A model generated the notes under the pieces. It did not search any database. It saw only the letters and a list, made by a program, of their open reading frames with translations, and was not told where the DNA came from. From Treponema socranskii subsp. paredis ATCC 35535 (lineage in GTDB: Bacteria; Spirochaetota; Spirochaetia; Treponematales; Treponemataceae), in NCBI GenBank assembly GCA_000413015.1, contig KE332515.1:939232-1003231 (forward strand): a DNA stretch of 64,000 nt, read 5' to 3'. The position numbers and the translations under genes were made by a program. This document shows, in pieces, positions 48,951 to 57,090 of the stretch. Numbering within the stretch: position 1 is the stretch's first letter; each line of letters starts with the position of its first letter.

Positions 48951-50585
48951 ATGAAATCTTACAGGTATCTGCTCATCTGTATATGGCTCGTTTTTGCCGC
49001 AGCCGAAGGGAAAGCGCTTTCGGAAAACGATATGCCGAACGATCCTTCTCCGCAAATATATCTTTCGGCCGAACGTATTATTCTTATTGAAGAATATAAA
49101 ACGTCGCTTTCGATCCGCACGAATACGCAGGGCGCGGCGGTATACATCGACGGAGCGTATCGGGGACAAACGCCGTGCTCTTTTACGAACATTGCGCCGG
49201 GCGTACACTCGCTCAAAATCGTAAAACAAGGATATGAATCGAAATCGTTTTTTATTAACCTAAATGCGGGACAAAACACATCGTTTTACATCGAACTTGA
49301 AAAAACATCGGGCTTTATTTTGCTGTCGGGCGTGCCGGACGGAAGCGCGGTGTATATCGACGGGGAGGCTCTTTCGTTTTCATCACGCGCTCTTATAACG
49401 CAAATGCCCTTCGAAGCGGATGAAGGCTATCATACGGTTTCGGTGAGAAAATTCGGCTATAACGATTTTACATCGCGCATCTACGTTATGCGCCGTCTTG
49501 TCGCTCCCCTCGAAGTACGCATGACAAAGGCGCAGTTTTCGCTTTCAGGTTTTGCAGTATCGAAAGAGCGTTTCAATCCGTCGTACGGCGGGCAATTGGG
49601 TTCATGCACTTTTTCGTTCAGAGTAACCGCGCCTGAAAACGCAATACTCGTCATAACCGACGTATCGGGAAAAGCCGTGCGTACGTATCGCTTTCCGCAG
49701 TTTACGACATGGGATCAGCGATTTACATGGGACGGCACCGACGATGCGGGTGAAATCGCAGCAGACGGCGTATATACGGCGACAATCAGCGCGGCTTCGT
49801 ACGTACGGACGGCGCACACAAAAATCGACTCTTCGCTCGTCTACCGTATACCGGACGCTTCGAAATCGGGAGGAGGCATCGGTACGCTTGCAGCCGCGTA
49901 TATGACGGGAGAACATGCATCCGTTATCGGCATTGAAGCATTCCCTACTTTTACTTCAGGACGGAACGGCGGAACTTCGCTCTATGCCATTCCGATCAAT
50001 ATGTTTTTCGGCATAACGCCGGTACCGTGGTTCGAATGTATGTTTTCTTTCGGCCTACACGCCGGCATGGAAGAGGTACCCGTTTCGCTCAACGCATCGA
50101 TGAAATTCGGTTCATCGACTAAAATCGGACAAGGCGGCCGCGCATGCTTTGCGGGATTTATGCGCTTCGGCTATACGACAAACAGCGCTCTCTATGAACC
50201 TTTCGGCGCCGATACGGGCAACGGTTTCGGTACGGGCTTTACGTTCGGCATCGACGGCAAAAAAACATACGTCGGTATGTCGAGCGAATATGTCTACGAT
50301 TTTTTCCGTAAAGATCCGAACGGAAATGACAACGTTTGGAAAAACGGAGCGGCGGCCGAATTCCGAGCCGTATCGTTTATGACGTTCAAAGCGTGGTGCG
50401 TGCTCCACAGCTCATTCGGCGGAAATGCAGGCATAAACTGGTTCCGCGCAATCGATACGGGCGGCGGCATCACATGGAAACTCGGCTCATCTTCAGCCTT
50501 TTTCAATTTAAGAGGATCGGCGCTCATCTATATGCAAGGTAAAACGTATTTTTCAAGCGGTATCGGTTTGACGTATCTCTTTTAA
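48951..50585 (+). CDS. PEGA-domain and FlgD-Ig-like surface protein with a C-terminal barrel-like region
   Basis: The 544-residue protein has a signal peptide (MKSYRYLLICIWLVFAAAEGKA). Two PEGA domains follow: GAAVYIDGAYRGQTPCSFTNIAPGVH (in outline, about residues 62-85) and GSAVYIDGEALSF (about 132-145). Then comes a FlgD-Ig-like segment (ITDVSGKAVRTYRFPQ, WDGTDDAGEIAADGVYTATI). The C-terminal half is rich in Gly and aromatic residues in strand-like alternation and ends YFSSGIGLTYLF, as in outer-membrane barrels with a terminal Phe. It may be anchored in the outer membrane with the PEGA domains in the periplasm; that topology is inferred. Confidence 0.75.
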   Translation: MKSYRYLLICIWLVFAAAEGKALSENDMPNDPSPQIYLSAERIILIEEYKTSLSIRTNTQGAAVYIDGAYRGQTPCSFTNIAPGVHSLKIVKQGYESKSFFINLNAGQNTSFYIELEKTSGFILLSGVPDGSAVYIDGEALSFSSRALITQMPFEADEGYHTVSVRKFGYNDFTSRIYVMRRLVAPLEVRMTKAQFSLSGFAVSKERFNPSYGGQLGSCTFSFRVTAPENAILVITDVSGKAVRTYRFPQFTTWDQRFTWDGTDDAGEIAADGVYTATISAASYVRTAHTKIDSSLVYRIPDASKSGGGIGTLAAAYMTGEHASVIGIEAFPTFTSGRNGGTSLYAIPINMFFGITPVPWFECMFSFGLHAGMEEVPVSLNASMKFGSSTKIGQGGRACFAGFMRFGYTTNSALYEPFGADTGNGFGTGFTFGIDGKKTYVGMSSEYVYDFFRKDPNGNDNVWKNGAAAEFRAVSFMTFKAWCVLHSSFGGNAGINWFRAIDTGGGITWKLGSSSAFFNLRGSALIYMQGKTYFSSGIGLTYLF

Positions 50586-50596
50586 ATTGTTATCAT
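50568..50596 (+). promoter_or_regulatory. Promoter of the HtrA-type protease gene (leaderless)
   Basis: TTGACG, exactly 17 nt and TATCAT, overlapping the end of the PEGA gene. The -10 ends 7 nt before the ATG at 50604, without a ribosome site. Confidence 0.6.
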
Positions 50597-50603
50597 TTAC
50601 AGT

Positions 50604-51854
50604 ATGAAGTTATATTCGAAGACGCAGCTTTTATGCGCGGCAGCCGGAGCGGCCGTTTTTGCCGCAGCCCTTGCGGTTTTTATAGACAGAAACTTTTCAT
50701 CTTTCGCTTCCCTTGCCCTTTTCCGTGCGCATGAAGAAAATCCTTCTTCCGAAAAAATCGATTTTAACAATCGGACGGAAGAAGAAACGCCCTCGCTCTT
50801 TGAAAAAACCGATGTCCTGCCTGTGCGTCCGATCGCCGACGCATCGCGCTTTACCGAAAGCGAACAGCAGAACATCGGCGTATACGACAAGTGCGCGGAA
50901 TCGGTCGTAAACATAAGCACGAAGATTGCCGGCATAAACTGGTTTCTCGAACCGACGGTCGAAGACGGAGGAACGGGAAGCGGCTCGATCATCGACAAAC
51001 GCGGATATATCGTCACGAACGTGCACGTTATCCAAAACGCATCGGAAATCTACGTATCGCTTTCCGACGGCACGCAGTACGAAGCGGAGATCGTCGGACA
51101 GGACAGCGAAAGCGATTTGGCCGTTATTAAATTCACGCCGCCTGCGGGCACGGTTTTAAAAACGATTTCATTCGGAGATTCGAGCAAACTCAAAGTAGGA
51201 CAAAAAGTCATCGCTATCGGAAATCCGTTCGGTCTCGACCGTACGATGACGACGGGAATCGTTTCCGGACTCGCTCGTCCCGTGCGCAACAGCAACAACA
51301 GAATTATCCGCAATATGATCCAAACCGACGCCGCAATCAATCCGGGAAATTCCGGCGGCCCGCTTTTGGATACGGCCGGGCACATGGTCGGCATCAACAC
51401 GATGATCGTATCGTCTTCGGGAAGTTCCGCAGGAGTCGGCTTTGCGATCCCGGCGGAAACCGCCGTGCGTGTCGTTTCCGATTTGATACGCTACGGGCGC
51501 GTAAACCGCGGCGTCGTTCAAATGTCGATCGTACAGCTGAACCGGACGATCGTACAGTATGCGGGACTCGACGTATCGGCGGGCGTACTCGTTTCGGAAG
51601 TGACGAAAAACGGAAACGCGGACAAAGCCGGTATACGAGGCGGTACGCAGAGGGCAAACTACGGACGCTCGATAATTTTCCTCGGCGGCGATATCGTGAC
51701 GAAGATAGACGACATCGCGGTCGCCTCGCTGGCCGATTATTTTTCCGCGCTCGAAGACAAGCGCCCCGGAGATACGGTTTCGATGACGATCAGACGAAAA
51801 GGCAGAGACTTGACCGTCAAAGTGACACTCGCTCCGCCTCAAGCATCAAATTAA
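50604..51854 (+). CDS. HtrA/DegP-type periplasmic serine protease
   Basis: The 416-residue protein has one N-terminal membrane anchor (residues about 9-28). The trypsin-like domain has its triad in ITNVHVI-like VTNVHVIQN (His), SDLAVIKF (Asp) and NPGNSGGPLLD (Ser). One PDZ domain follows (DVSAGVLVSEVTKNGNADKAGIRGG to KRPGDTVSMTIRRKGRDLTV in outline). Such proteases degrade misfolded envelope proteins. It sits 18 nt downstream of the PEGA-domain gene but has its own promoter. With a single PDZ domain and an anchor it is DegS-like in layout. Confidence 0.93.
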   Translation: MKLYSKTQLLCAAAGAAVFAAALAVFIDRNFSSFASLALFRAHEENPSSEKIDFNNRTEEETPSLFEKTDVLPVRPIADASRFTESEQQNIGVYDKCAESVVNISTKIAGINWFLEPTVEDGGTGSGSIIDKRGYIVTNVHVIQNASEIYVSLSDGTQYEAEIVGQDSESDLAVIKFTPPAGTVLKTISFGDSSKLKVGQKVIAIGNPFGLDRTMTTGIVSGLARPVRNSNNRIIRNMIQTDAAINPGNSGGPLLDTAGHMVGINTMIVSSSGSSAGVGFAIPAETAVRVVSDLIRYGRVNRGVVQMSIVQLNRTIVQYAGLDVSAGVLVSEVTKNGNADKAGIRGGTQRANYGRSIIFLGGDIVTKIDDIAVASLADYFSALEDKRPGDTVSMTIRRKGRDLTVKVTLAPPQASN

Positions 51855-51965
51855 TAAACCGAACTCCGAAAATATCGATAATAACGGGCTTTAGAAGAGA
51901 ACTTCGTCCGTGCCGATCATACCGCAGGGCTGCCGCAAAACGACCGCCCCTGCGCTTTCAAAAAG

Positions 51966-53342
51966 CTATTCCGAAAGCGCGCCTTTAAACGTCTGTCCCG
52001 AAAGCTCGGTTAAACGAAGCTCGACGAATTTTCCGATAAGCGATTTTTCGGCTTTAAATGCGACTCTCTCGTCCCGTTCCGTCTTTGCAAGGAGCTCCGC
52101 TTCGTCGTCGCGGCTCACCGATTCGACGAGAGCTTTTACCGTCGAACCGACCCGCTTTTGCATTTCTTCCGCCGTAATTTTAAGCTGCATATCGATGATC
52201 TTTTGGAGGCGCTCTTTTTTTACTTCGAGCGGGATCTGATTTTGCATCTTTGCCGCAGGCGTTCCTTCTCTCGGATTATAATAGTACATAAACGCGTTTT
52301 CGTAGCGCACCGTCCTCATCAGATCGAGCGTTTCTTCGAAATCTTCATCCGTCTCTCCCGGAAAGCCGAGCATGACGTCCGTCGTAAGCGATACGTCGGG
52401 AAGCGCGGCCCTTATGCGGCCGACAAGCGAAAGATAATGCTCGCGCGTATAGCGCCTGTTCATCGCCTGCAATATCTTCGTCGAACCGTGCTGCACCGGC
52501 AGGTGAATATGACGGCACAGCACATCGTTGTGTTTGATAGCATCGATAAGGGCATCGCTCAAATCTTTCGGATGACTCGAAACGAAGCGCACCCATTCTA
52601 TCGGCGAATTGTTTTTTTTAAGATGATCGGAAATAATAATTAATAATTTTGCAAAGTCGGCATCCTCGTCGCAATACGAATTGACGTTTTGTCCGAGCAG
52701 CGTCACTTCTTTTACGCCGTACGATGAAAGCGCGTCAAGTTCCGAAAGCACTTCTTCAACGGGACGCGACACTTCCCTCCCCCGCACATAGGGCACGATG
52801 CAGTACGTACAAAAATTATTGCAGCCGTGCATGATGGGCACAAAGGTCGAAAAAGCTCCCGGCTCGGCGGAAATAGGTGCGAAGGTATACGACGGCGAAT
52901 CGTCGAGAGGCGCCGCCTTTACCCCTTTTTCCGCAGCTTCGATGATATCGCCGAAATATTTTTTTGCAAAAGTTCCGACAACGTAATCGATGCACGGATA
53001 CTCTTCTTTGAGCGATGTAAGAAGCCGCTCGGCCATGCAGCCGGTAACCACAAGCGTAAGCGGCTTTGCGCCGTCGCGGACAAAAGCCTCGGCCTTTTCG
53101 AGCGTCTTCGATTTTGCGCCGGGCGTCTTTTGCCGCAGGGCTTTCAATCCCGCGTACCAGCCGAGTCTGCCGAATATGCGGTTTTCGGCCGTCGCGCGCA
53201 CCGAACAGGTATTGATAACCGCGACGTCGGCGACTTGCGCGTCTTCGGCTTTTTGCCATCCGCGCGCGATAAACAGCCGTTCGATCGACGCCGACTCGGC
53301 GAGGTTCATTTGGCATCCATATGTTTCAAAAAAGTACGTCAT
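51966..53342 (-). CDS. miaB: tRNA-2-methylthio-N6-dimethylallyladenosine synthase MiaB
   Basis: The 458-residue protein is a radical-SAM methylthiotransferase. It has the N-terminal UPF0004 domain with three cysteines (YGCQMN, NTCSVR, TGCMAER), the radical-SAM motif CNNFCTYCIVPYVRG, the barrel and a C-terminal TRAM domain (VGSTVKALVESVSRDD, SLIGKFVELRLTE). It adds methylthio groups to position 37 of tRNAs reading U-starting codons. I place the start at ATG 53342 (MTYFFETYG), 6 nt after GGA. A near-exact duplicate of the first 12 codons lies 115 nt upstream. Confidence 0.96.
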   Translation of the reverse strand: MTYFFETYGCQMNLAESASIERLFIARGWQKAEDAQVADVAVINTCSVRATAENRIFGRLGWYAGLKALRQKTPGAKSKTLEKAEAFVRDGAKPLTLVVTGCMAERLLTSLKEEYPCIDYVVGTFAKKYFGDIIEAAEKGVKAAPLDDSPSYTFAPISAEPGAFSTFVPIMHGCNNFCTYCIVPYVRGREVSRPVEEVLSELDALSSYGVKEVTLLGQNVNSYCDEDADFAKLLIIISDHLKKNNSPIEWVRFVSSHPKDLSDALIDAIKHNDVLCRHIHLPVQHGSTKILQAMNRRYTREHYLSLVGRIRAALPDVSLTTDVMLGFPGETDEDFEETLDLMRTVRYENAFMYYYNPREGTPAAKMQNQIPLEVKKERLQKIIDMQLKITAEEMQKRVGSTVKALVESVSRDDEAELLAKTERDERVAFKAEKSLIGKFVELRLTELSGQTFKGALSE

Positions 53343-53352
53343 TTGCATTCCA
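53306..53352 (-). repeat. miaB 5'-end, authentic copy of a direct repeat
   Basis: This is the 5' end of miaB with its upstream GGAATG. It matches 53421-53467 at 34 of 37 positions in the coding part. The three differences are all silent third-base changes within the codons for Tyr-Gly-Cys. Confidence 0.85.
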
Positions 53353-53420
53353 CTCGTGTTTTATTCGTCTCGCCTTCGGCCGCTGACGCGGGAATCGGCG
53401 TACGCACTTGCTTCGCCTCA

Positions 53421-53467
53421 TCATTTGACAACCGTATGTTTCAAAAAAGTACGTCATATTTCATTCC
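53421..53467 (-). repeat. Duplicated miaB start, now a 41-codon decoy reading frame
   Basis: Reading from the ATG at 53457, this encodes MTYFFETYGCQM, the same as MiaB, then runs into unrelated codons and stops at the real miaB start region after about 41 codons. It begins 3 nt after the folE2 stop codon, the position a tightly linked miaB would have had. It looks like the remnant of the original miaB start after a tandem duplication or insertion event. Confidence 0.85.
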
Positions 53468-54282
53468 GTTTGCGCTCCGTATTCGGCATACGCATACGCA
53501 TTGTGATTGTGGATGCTTTCATAATTTTCCGCTTCGACGGAAAACCATGCAAAGGGTTTTGCAATCGGAAACGAGCGCAGCGCAAGATAGGTTTCGCGTA
53601 CGACGTCTTCGGCAAAACGGGGGTTGTCATACGCGTGTTCGGTCACCCACTTTTCATCTCTCCGTTTAAGCGCGGCATAGAGACCGCCCGACGAAGCGTT
53701 TTCGACGGCGGCGATGACATCTTCTATCCAAAAAAAATCCGAATACAGCAATTTTACACGCACCGTACCGCGCTGGTTATGCGCTCCGTAATCGCTGATC
53801 GCTTTCGAACACGGACACAGCGTCGCAACCGGCACCGAAATCGAAACGAAAAAATTGCGCTCGTCTTTTCCGACGCTCCCTTCGTACGCGCAGGTATAGC
53901 GCATCATGCTTTTCGTACCGGTAACAGGTGCGCTCTTTTCGATAAAAAACGGAAACGAAACGGTTCCGTACGCGCGTGCGGCAAAAAGCTTTGAGCGGAT
54001 CTCATCGAGCATATCGAAAAAGCGATGCATCGAAATATCGAATCGATATTTATGAAAGATTTCGATAAAGCGGCTCATGTGCGTACCTTTACAGCCGGCA
54101 GGCAAATCGACAAAAAGATCGACAGTCGCCGTCGTATTTTGCGTTTTGTTGATTTTATCGAGTACGGTCACGGGATACTCGAGACCTTTTACGCCGGCTT
54201 TTTGCAGCGGCACACCCCGCGTGTCTTTTTCGCTTTGCATATCGTGCATGGCATTGCAGGATTTTTTTACGTCAGCACTCAC
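53461..54282 (-). CDS. folE2: GTP cyclohydrolase FolE2 (type IB)
   Basis: The 273-residue protein matches FolE2: [29 protein letters not shown] (in outline), [40 protein letters not shown] with the metal Cys-Pro-Cys, and the final [29 protein letters not shown] (in outline; metal Glu and His). It makes dihydroneopterin triphosphate for folate or queuosine. I start it at GTG 54282, which overlaps the folD stop codon and follows GGAGAGAG; an ATG start within folD would lack a ribosome site. Confidence 0.94.
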   Translation of the reverse strand: MSADVKKSCNAMHDMQSEKDTRGVPLQKAGVKGLEYPVTVLDKINKTQNTTATVDLFVDLPAGCKGTHMSRFIEIFHKYRFDISMHRFFDMLDEIRSKLFAARAYGTVSFPFFIEKSAPVTGTKSMMRYTCAYEGSVGKDERNFFVSISVPVATLCPCSKAISDYGAHNQRGTVRVKLLYSDFFWIEDVIAAVENASSGGLYAALKRRDEKWVTEHAYDNPRFAEDVVRETYLALRSFPIAKPFAWFSVEAENYESIHNHNAYAYAEYGAQTE

Positions 54283-55150
54283 GCTCTCTCTCCGCAGCTT
54301 CAAGCGTATTTTGCATAAGCATCGCAATCGTCATGGGACCGACCCCTCCCGGCACGGGCGTAATATACGATGCAACTTCTTTTACCGCATCGAAATCGAC
54401 GTCGCCCGTCAAACGGAAGCCGCTCTTTTTCGAAGCATCGGGAATGCGGTTCACGCCGACATCGATGACGGACGCTCCTTTTTTTACCATATCCGCGCGG
54501 ATCGTATTCGGCACGCCCGCCGCCGAAACGACGATATCGGCATCCTTTGTAATCGATTTCAAATCTTTCGTTCCCGTATGGCAGAGCGTCACGGTGGCAT
54601 TGCAGTCTTTACGCGACAAAAGAAGGGCGAGCGGTTTTCCGACAATATTCGATCGGCCGACGACGACCGCGCGCGCACCGGAGGTTTCAATGTGCATGGA
54701 TTTGAGCAGTACGACGATGCCGTGCGGCGTACACGGAAGCGGCGCATCACAGCCTATGACGAGCTTTCCGATATTGACAGGATGAAAACCGTCGACGTCT
54801 TTTTCGGGCGAAATCGCAAAGAGCATTTTACGTTCGTCGATGTGCTTCGGAAGCGGCAGCTGCACGAGAATGCCGTGGACGCTTTCGTCGCGGTTGAGTT
54901 CTCCGATAAGCGAAAGAAGTTCGGCTTCGCTTGTATTTTCGGGAAGCTGCACGGAACGGTCGTTCATGCCCGCTTCCGAAAGAGCGTTCCGCTTGGCGCT
55001 CACATACGAAAGACTTGCAGGATCGTTTCCGACAAGGATAACGGCAAGACAGGGAACGACGCCTCCGGCTTTGAGTTCGGCTGTCCGAGAGGCGATACGC
55101 CCCCGAATTTCCGCCGCCGTTTTTTTTCCGTCGATAATCACTGCGCTCAT
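54272..55150 (-). CDS. folD: Methylenetetrahydrofolate dehydrogenase/cyclohydrolase FolD
   Basis: The 292-residue protein shows both FolD signatures: [13 protein letters not shown] (variant of YVxxKxKxxxxxG, catalytic Lys) and [22 protein letters not shown] with [12 protein letters not shown] (PGGVGPMT motif). The Rossmann block is [21 protein letters not shown]. It interconverts methylene- and formyl-tetrahydrofolate with NADP. The start at 55150 follows AGGTT; an in-frame ATG at 55186 is less likely. It overlaps folE2, forming a folate pair in front of miaB. Confidence 0.96.
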   Translation of the reverse strand: MSAVIIDGKKTAAEIRGRIASRTAELKAGGVVPCLAVILVGNDPASLSYVSAKRNALSEAGMNDRSVQLPENTSEAELLSLIGELNRDESVHGILVQLPLPKHIDERKMLFAISPEKDVDGFHPVNIGKLVIGCDAPLPCTPHGIVVLLKSMHIETSGARAVVVGRSNIVGKPLALLLSRKDCNATVTLCHTGTKDLKSITKDADIVVSAAGVPNTIRADMVKKGASVIDVGVNRIPDASKKSGFRLTGDVDFDAVKEVASYITPVPGGVGPMTIAMLMQNTLEAAEREREC

Positions 55151-55262
55151 CGTGTAACCTGCCCCGCTTCCGCATCGTTTTATCATTGATAAAACCGCTT
55201 GAAAAAGATATACTGGACACTATATCTTTTTTTATAAAAATATGCTATCTATGTGAGGAAAG

Positions 55263-55850
55263 ATGAAACGGATTGTACCGCTGTGCTGCATATTGTTTTT
55301 TTGCGCCGCCGCACTTTTTGCCGCCGGCAAATCTCGAGGCGACGAATACGATGACGGTACGGAATTCCGCTATGCGATGAACGGAGCCGGCGACCAATAT
55401 ATTCAAATTTCGGTTATGCCGAGCTTTCCGCTCAACTTCAAAGGCAAAATGTATGTCGGAGGCGCTGCGGATTTGGGCTACCGGCGCTTTATCAACGGAT
55501 TGTTTGCAGTCGGCGGCAATATCATGGTCGGCTACCATCCGACTATAGGCAGCAATATATTCAATTTTTGGCCCGTAACGGCAAGCATCACGTTTCAGCC
55601 GACTCTGTGGCGCTTCGAATTTCCGATTTCCGTCGGCGCGGGCATCGCATTCGAAACCTATCAGAGCAGACGATATTTTCCGGGACTCGTGGTAAGACCC
55701 GAACTCGGCATATTTTACCGTATGTCGGAAAGCTGGTCGTTCGGAATCGGAAGCGTCTTTTTATGGATGCCGCAGTGGTACCGCGATCCCTCATATAATT
55801 TCGACGGTCTCTTTTTGACCGCATCCCTTTCGGCACGCTATCATTTTTAA
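55263..55850 (+). CDS. Small outer-membrane beta-barrel protein
   Basis: The 195-residue product has a signal peptide (MKRIVPLCCILFFCAAALFAAG). The mature protein alternates hydrophobic and polar residues in about eight strands (YIQISVMPSFPLNF, GGAADLGYRRFI, GGNIMVGYHP, RFEFPISVGAGIAFE, ELGIFYRM, SWSFGIGSVFLW) and ends LTASLSARYHF with a C-terminal Phe. That is the pattern of an eight-stranded barrel assembled by BamA, similar in size to OmpW-like treponemal proteins, though OmpW homology is not certain. GTGAGGA lies 5 nt before the ATG. The lipoprotein gene follows 9 nt downstream. Confidence 0.8.
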   Translation: MKRIVPLCCILFFCAAALFAAGKSRGDEYDDGTEFRYAMNGAGDQYIQISVMPSFPLNFKGKMYVGGAADLGYRRFINGLFAVGGNIMVGYHPTIGSNIFNFWPVTASITFQPTLWRFEFPISVGAGIAFETYQSRRYFPGLVVRPELGIFYRMSESWSFGIGSVFLWMPQWYRDPSYNFDGLFLTASLSARYHF

Positions 55851-55859
55851 GGATTTTAC

Positions 55860-56975
55860 ATGAAGCGCACATTCTCCGTTTTAATGATTTTTTTCGCACT
55901 CGCTTGCACCGTTTTTTTTACCGGCTGTCAGGATGTCATATTCGCCAAAATTATGGGCGAAGTCGCACTCGAAGATGCAACGATAAGCGGACGCATCAAT
56001 TCGATTGTCCGCTATACAATGTCGGGAACCGAATACGTTTTTATCCAAAACGGAAGAGTGTACTGCAAACCCGCCTCTTCGCAGTCGCACGGCGATTGGG
56101 TAGAAAAATCGGACGGACTTCCGAAACTCGAATACAGTTATTACGATAAAAAATTCAACGGCATCTACATCTACCGGCTTGCCGCAACGGAAAACACGCT
56201 CTATGCACTCGGCACTTCCATACGCGAAAACGACGACGGCGAAAATACTACGGGAAGCCGTTACCTTTATTATTTCAGCGGAAGCTCGTGGACGCAATGC
56301 GACGGAGAGGTTACCGGAAGTTCTGGTACGACGACGATATTCTGCACAAATACGATCGATGCGACAAAGCGGACGGCGTATATCCGTATGAACGGAACGG
56401 TGAGCGAATTGAAAAACAATCCTTCGAGCACTTCATTTATCCAAGGTGCCGCGTCATCCGCATTGGGAGATGCGCCCGGTGCATCTACGGTCTCTGCCGT
56501 CTACACTGCAAGCGGCGTTTATTTTTTCAATTCATGTTCGGCGACAAATGAAACGTCGAGTCCCGCAACGCACGTCTATTGGGCAAGCGACTCCACTCTA
56601 AAATACGTAGCGGCAGGAACCCCCGCTTCATCGGGAACGAATGCGGTAAGCTGTTCTGCAAACATCACGTCCATAGCCGCGACGAGCGACGCGATCCTTT
56701 TGGGAACGAACGGACGCGGCCTTCAAAAGACAACGAATGCAAGCGGAGTGCCCGGCTCTTCGCTTTCGAGCTTTTCCACGAACGCGGATGCCGCCCTCGA
56801 CGCGCCGTACATGATCCCCGCGATGCTCTGCATCGACTCCGCCGCACCGGAAACAGGCGCGATGCTTTACGCGACAGCGGACTTTAAACGGAAATCGAGT
56901 TCGAGCGGCGGCAACTACAAAGACGTCGGCCTTTGGTCGTATTATCCGTCACGCGGCAATTGGAACAGGGAATAG
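55860..56975 (+). CDS. Treponemal lipoprotein of unknown function
   Basis: The 371-residue product has a lipoprotein signal ending VFFTGC (Cys23). The mature part is rich in Ser, Thr, Ala and Gly and has a propeller-like flavour (RINSIVRYTMSGTEYVFIQNGRVYCK, RLAATENTLYALGTSI, ITSIAATSDAILLGTNGRGLQK in outline). No enzyme motif was found. AAGGAT precedes the ATG. It is co-directional with and 9 nt from the small barrel gene, so the two may work together at the outer membrane. Its style resembles the large lipoprotein at 3976-6456. Confidence 0.75.
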   Translation: MKRTFSVLMIFFALACTVFFTGCQDVIFAKIMGEVALEDATISGRINSIVRYTMSGTEYVFIQNGRVYCKPASSQSHGDWVEKSDGLPKLEYSYYDKKFNGIYIYRLAATENTLYALGTSIRENDDGENTTGSRYLYYFSGSSWTQCDGEVTGSSGTTTIFCTNTIDATKRTAYIRMNGTVSELKNNPSSTSFIQGAASSALGDAPGASTVSAVYTASGVYFFNSCSATNETSSPATHVYWASDSTLKYVAAGTPASSGTNAVSCSANITSIAATSDAILLGTNGRGLQKTTNASGVPGSSLSSFSTNADAALDAPYMIPAMLCIDSAAPETGAMLYATADFKRKSSSSGGNYKDVGLWSYYPSRGNWNRE

Positions 56976-57055
56976 CCTTAAAAAAACGGTCAATTTTCAA
57001 AGATAGACGTCGAAGGTCAAATATAGATTCCGTCCGAACTGCAAATATTTTCCGA

Positions 57056-57084
57056 TAGTCAAAGGGACGTAGACGCAGTATACT
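57056..57084 (+). promoter_or_regulatory. Promoter of the rarA fusion gene (leaderless)
   Basis: TAGTCA, 17 nt and TATACT. The -10 ends 6 nt before the ATG at 57091, with no ribosome site. Confidence 0.5.
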
Positions 57085-57090
57085 GATACC

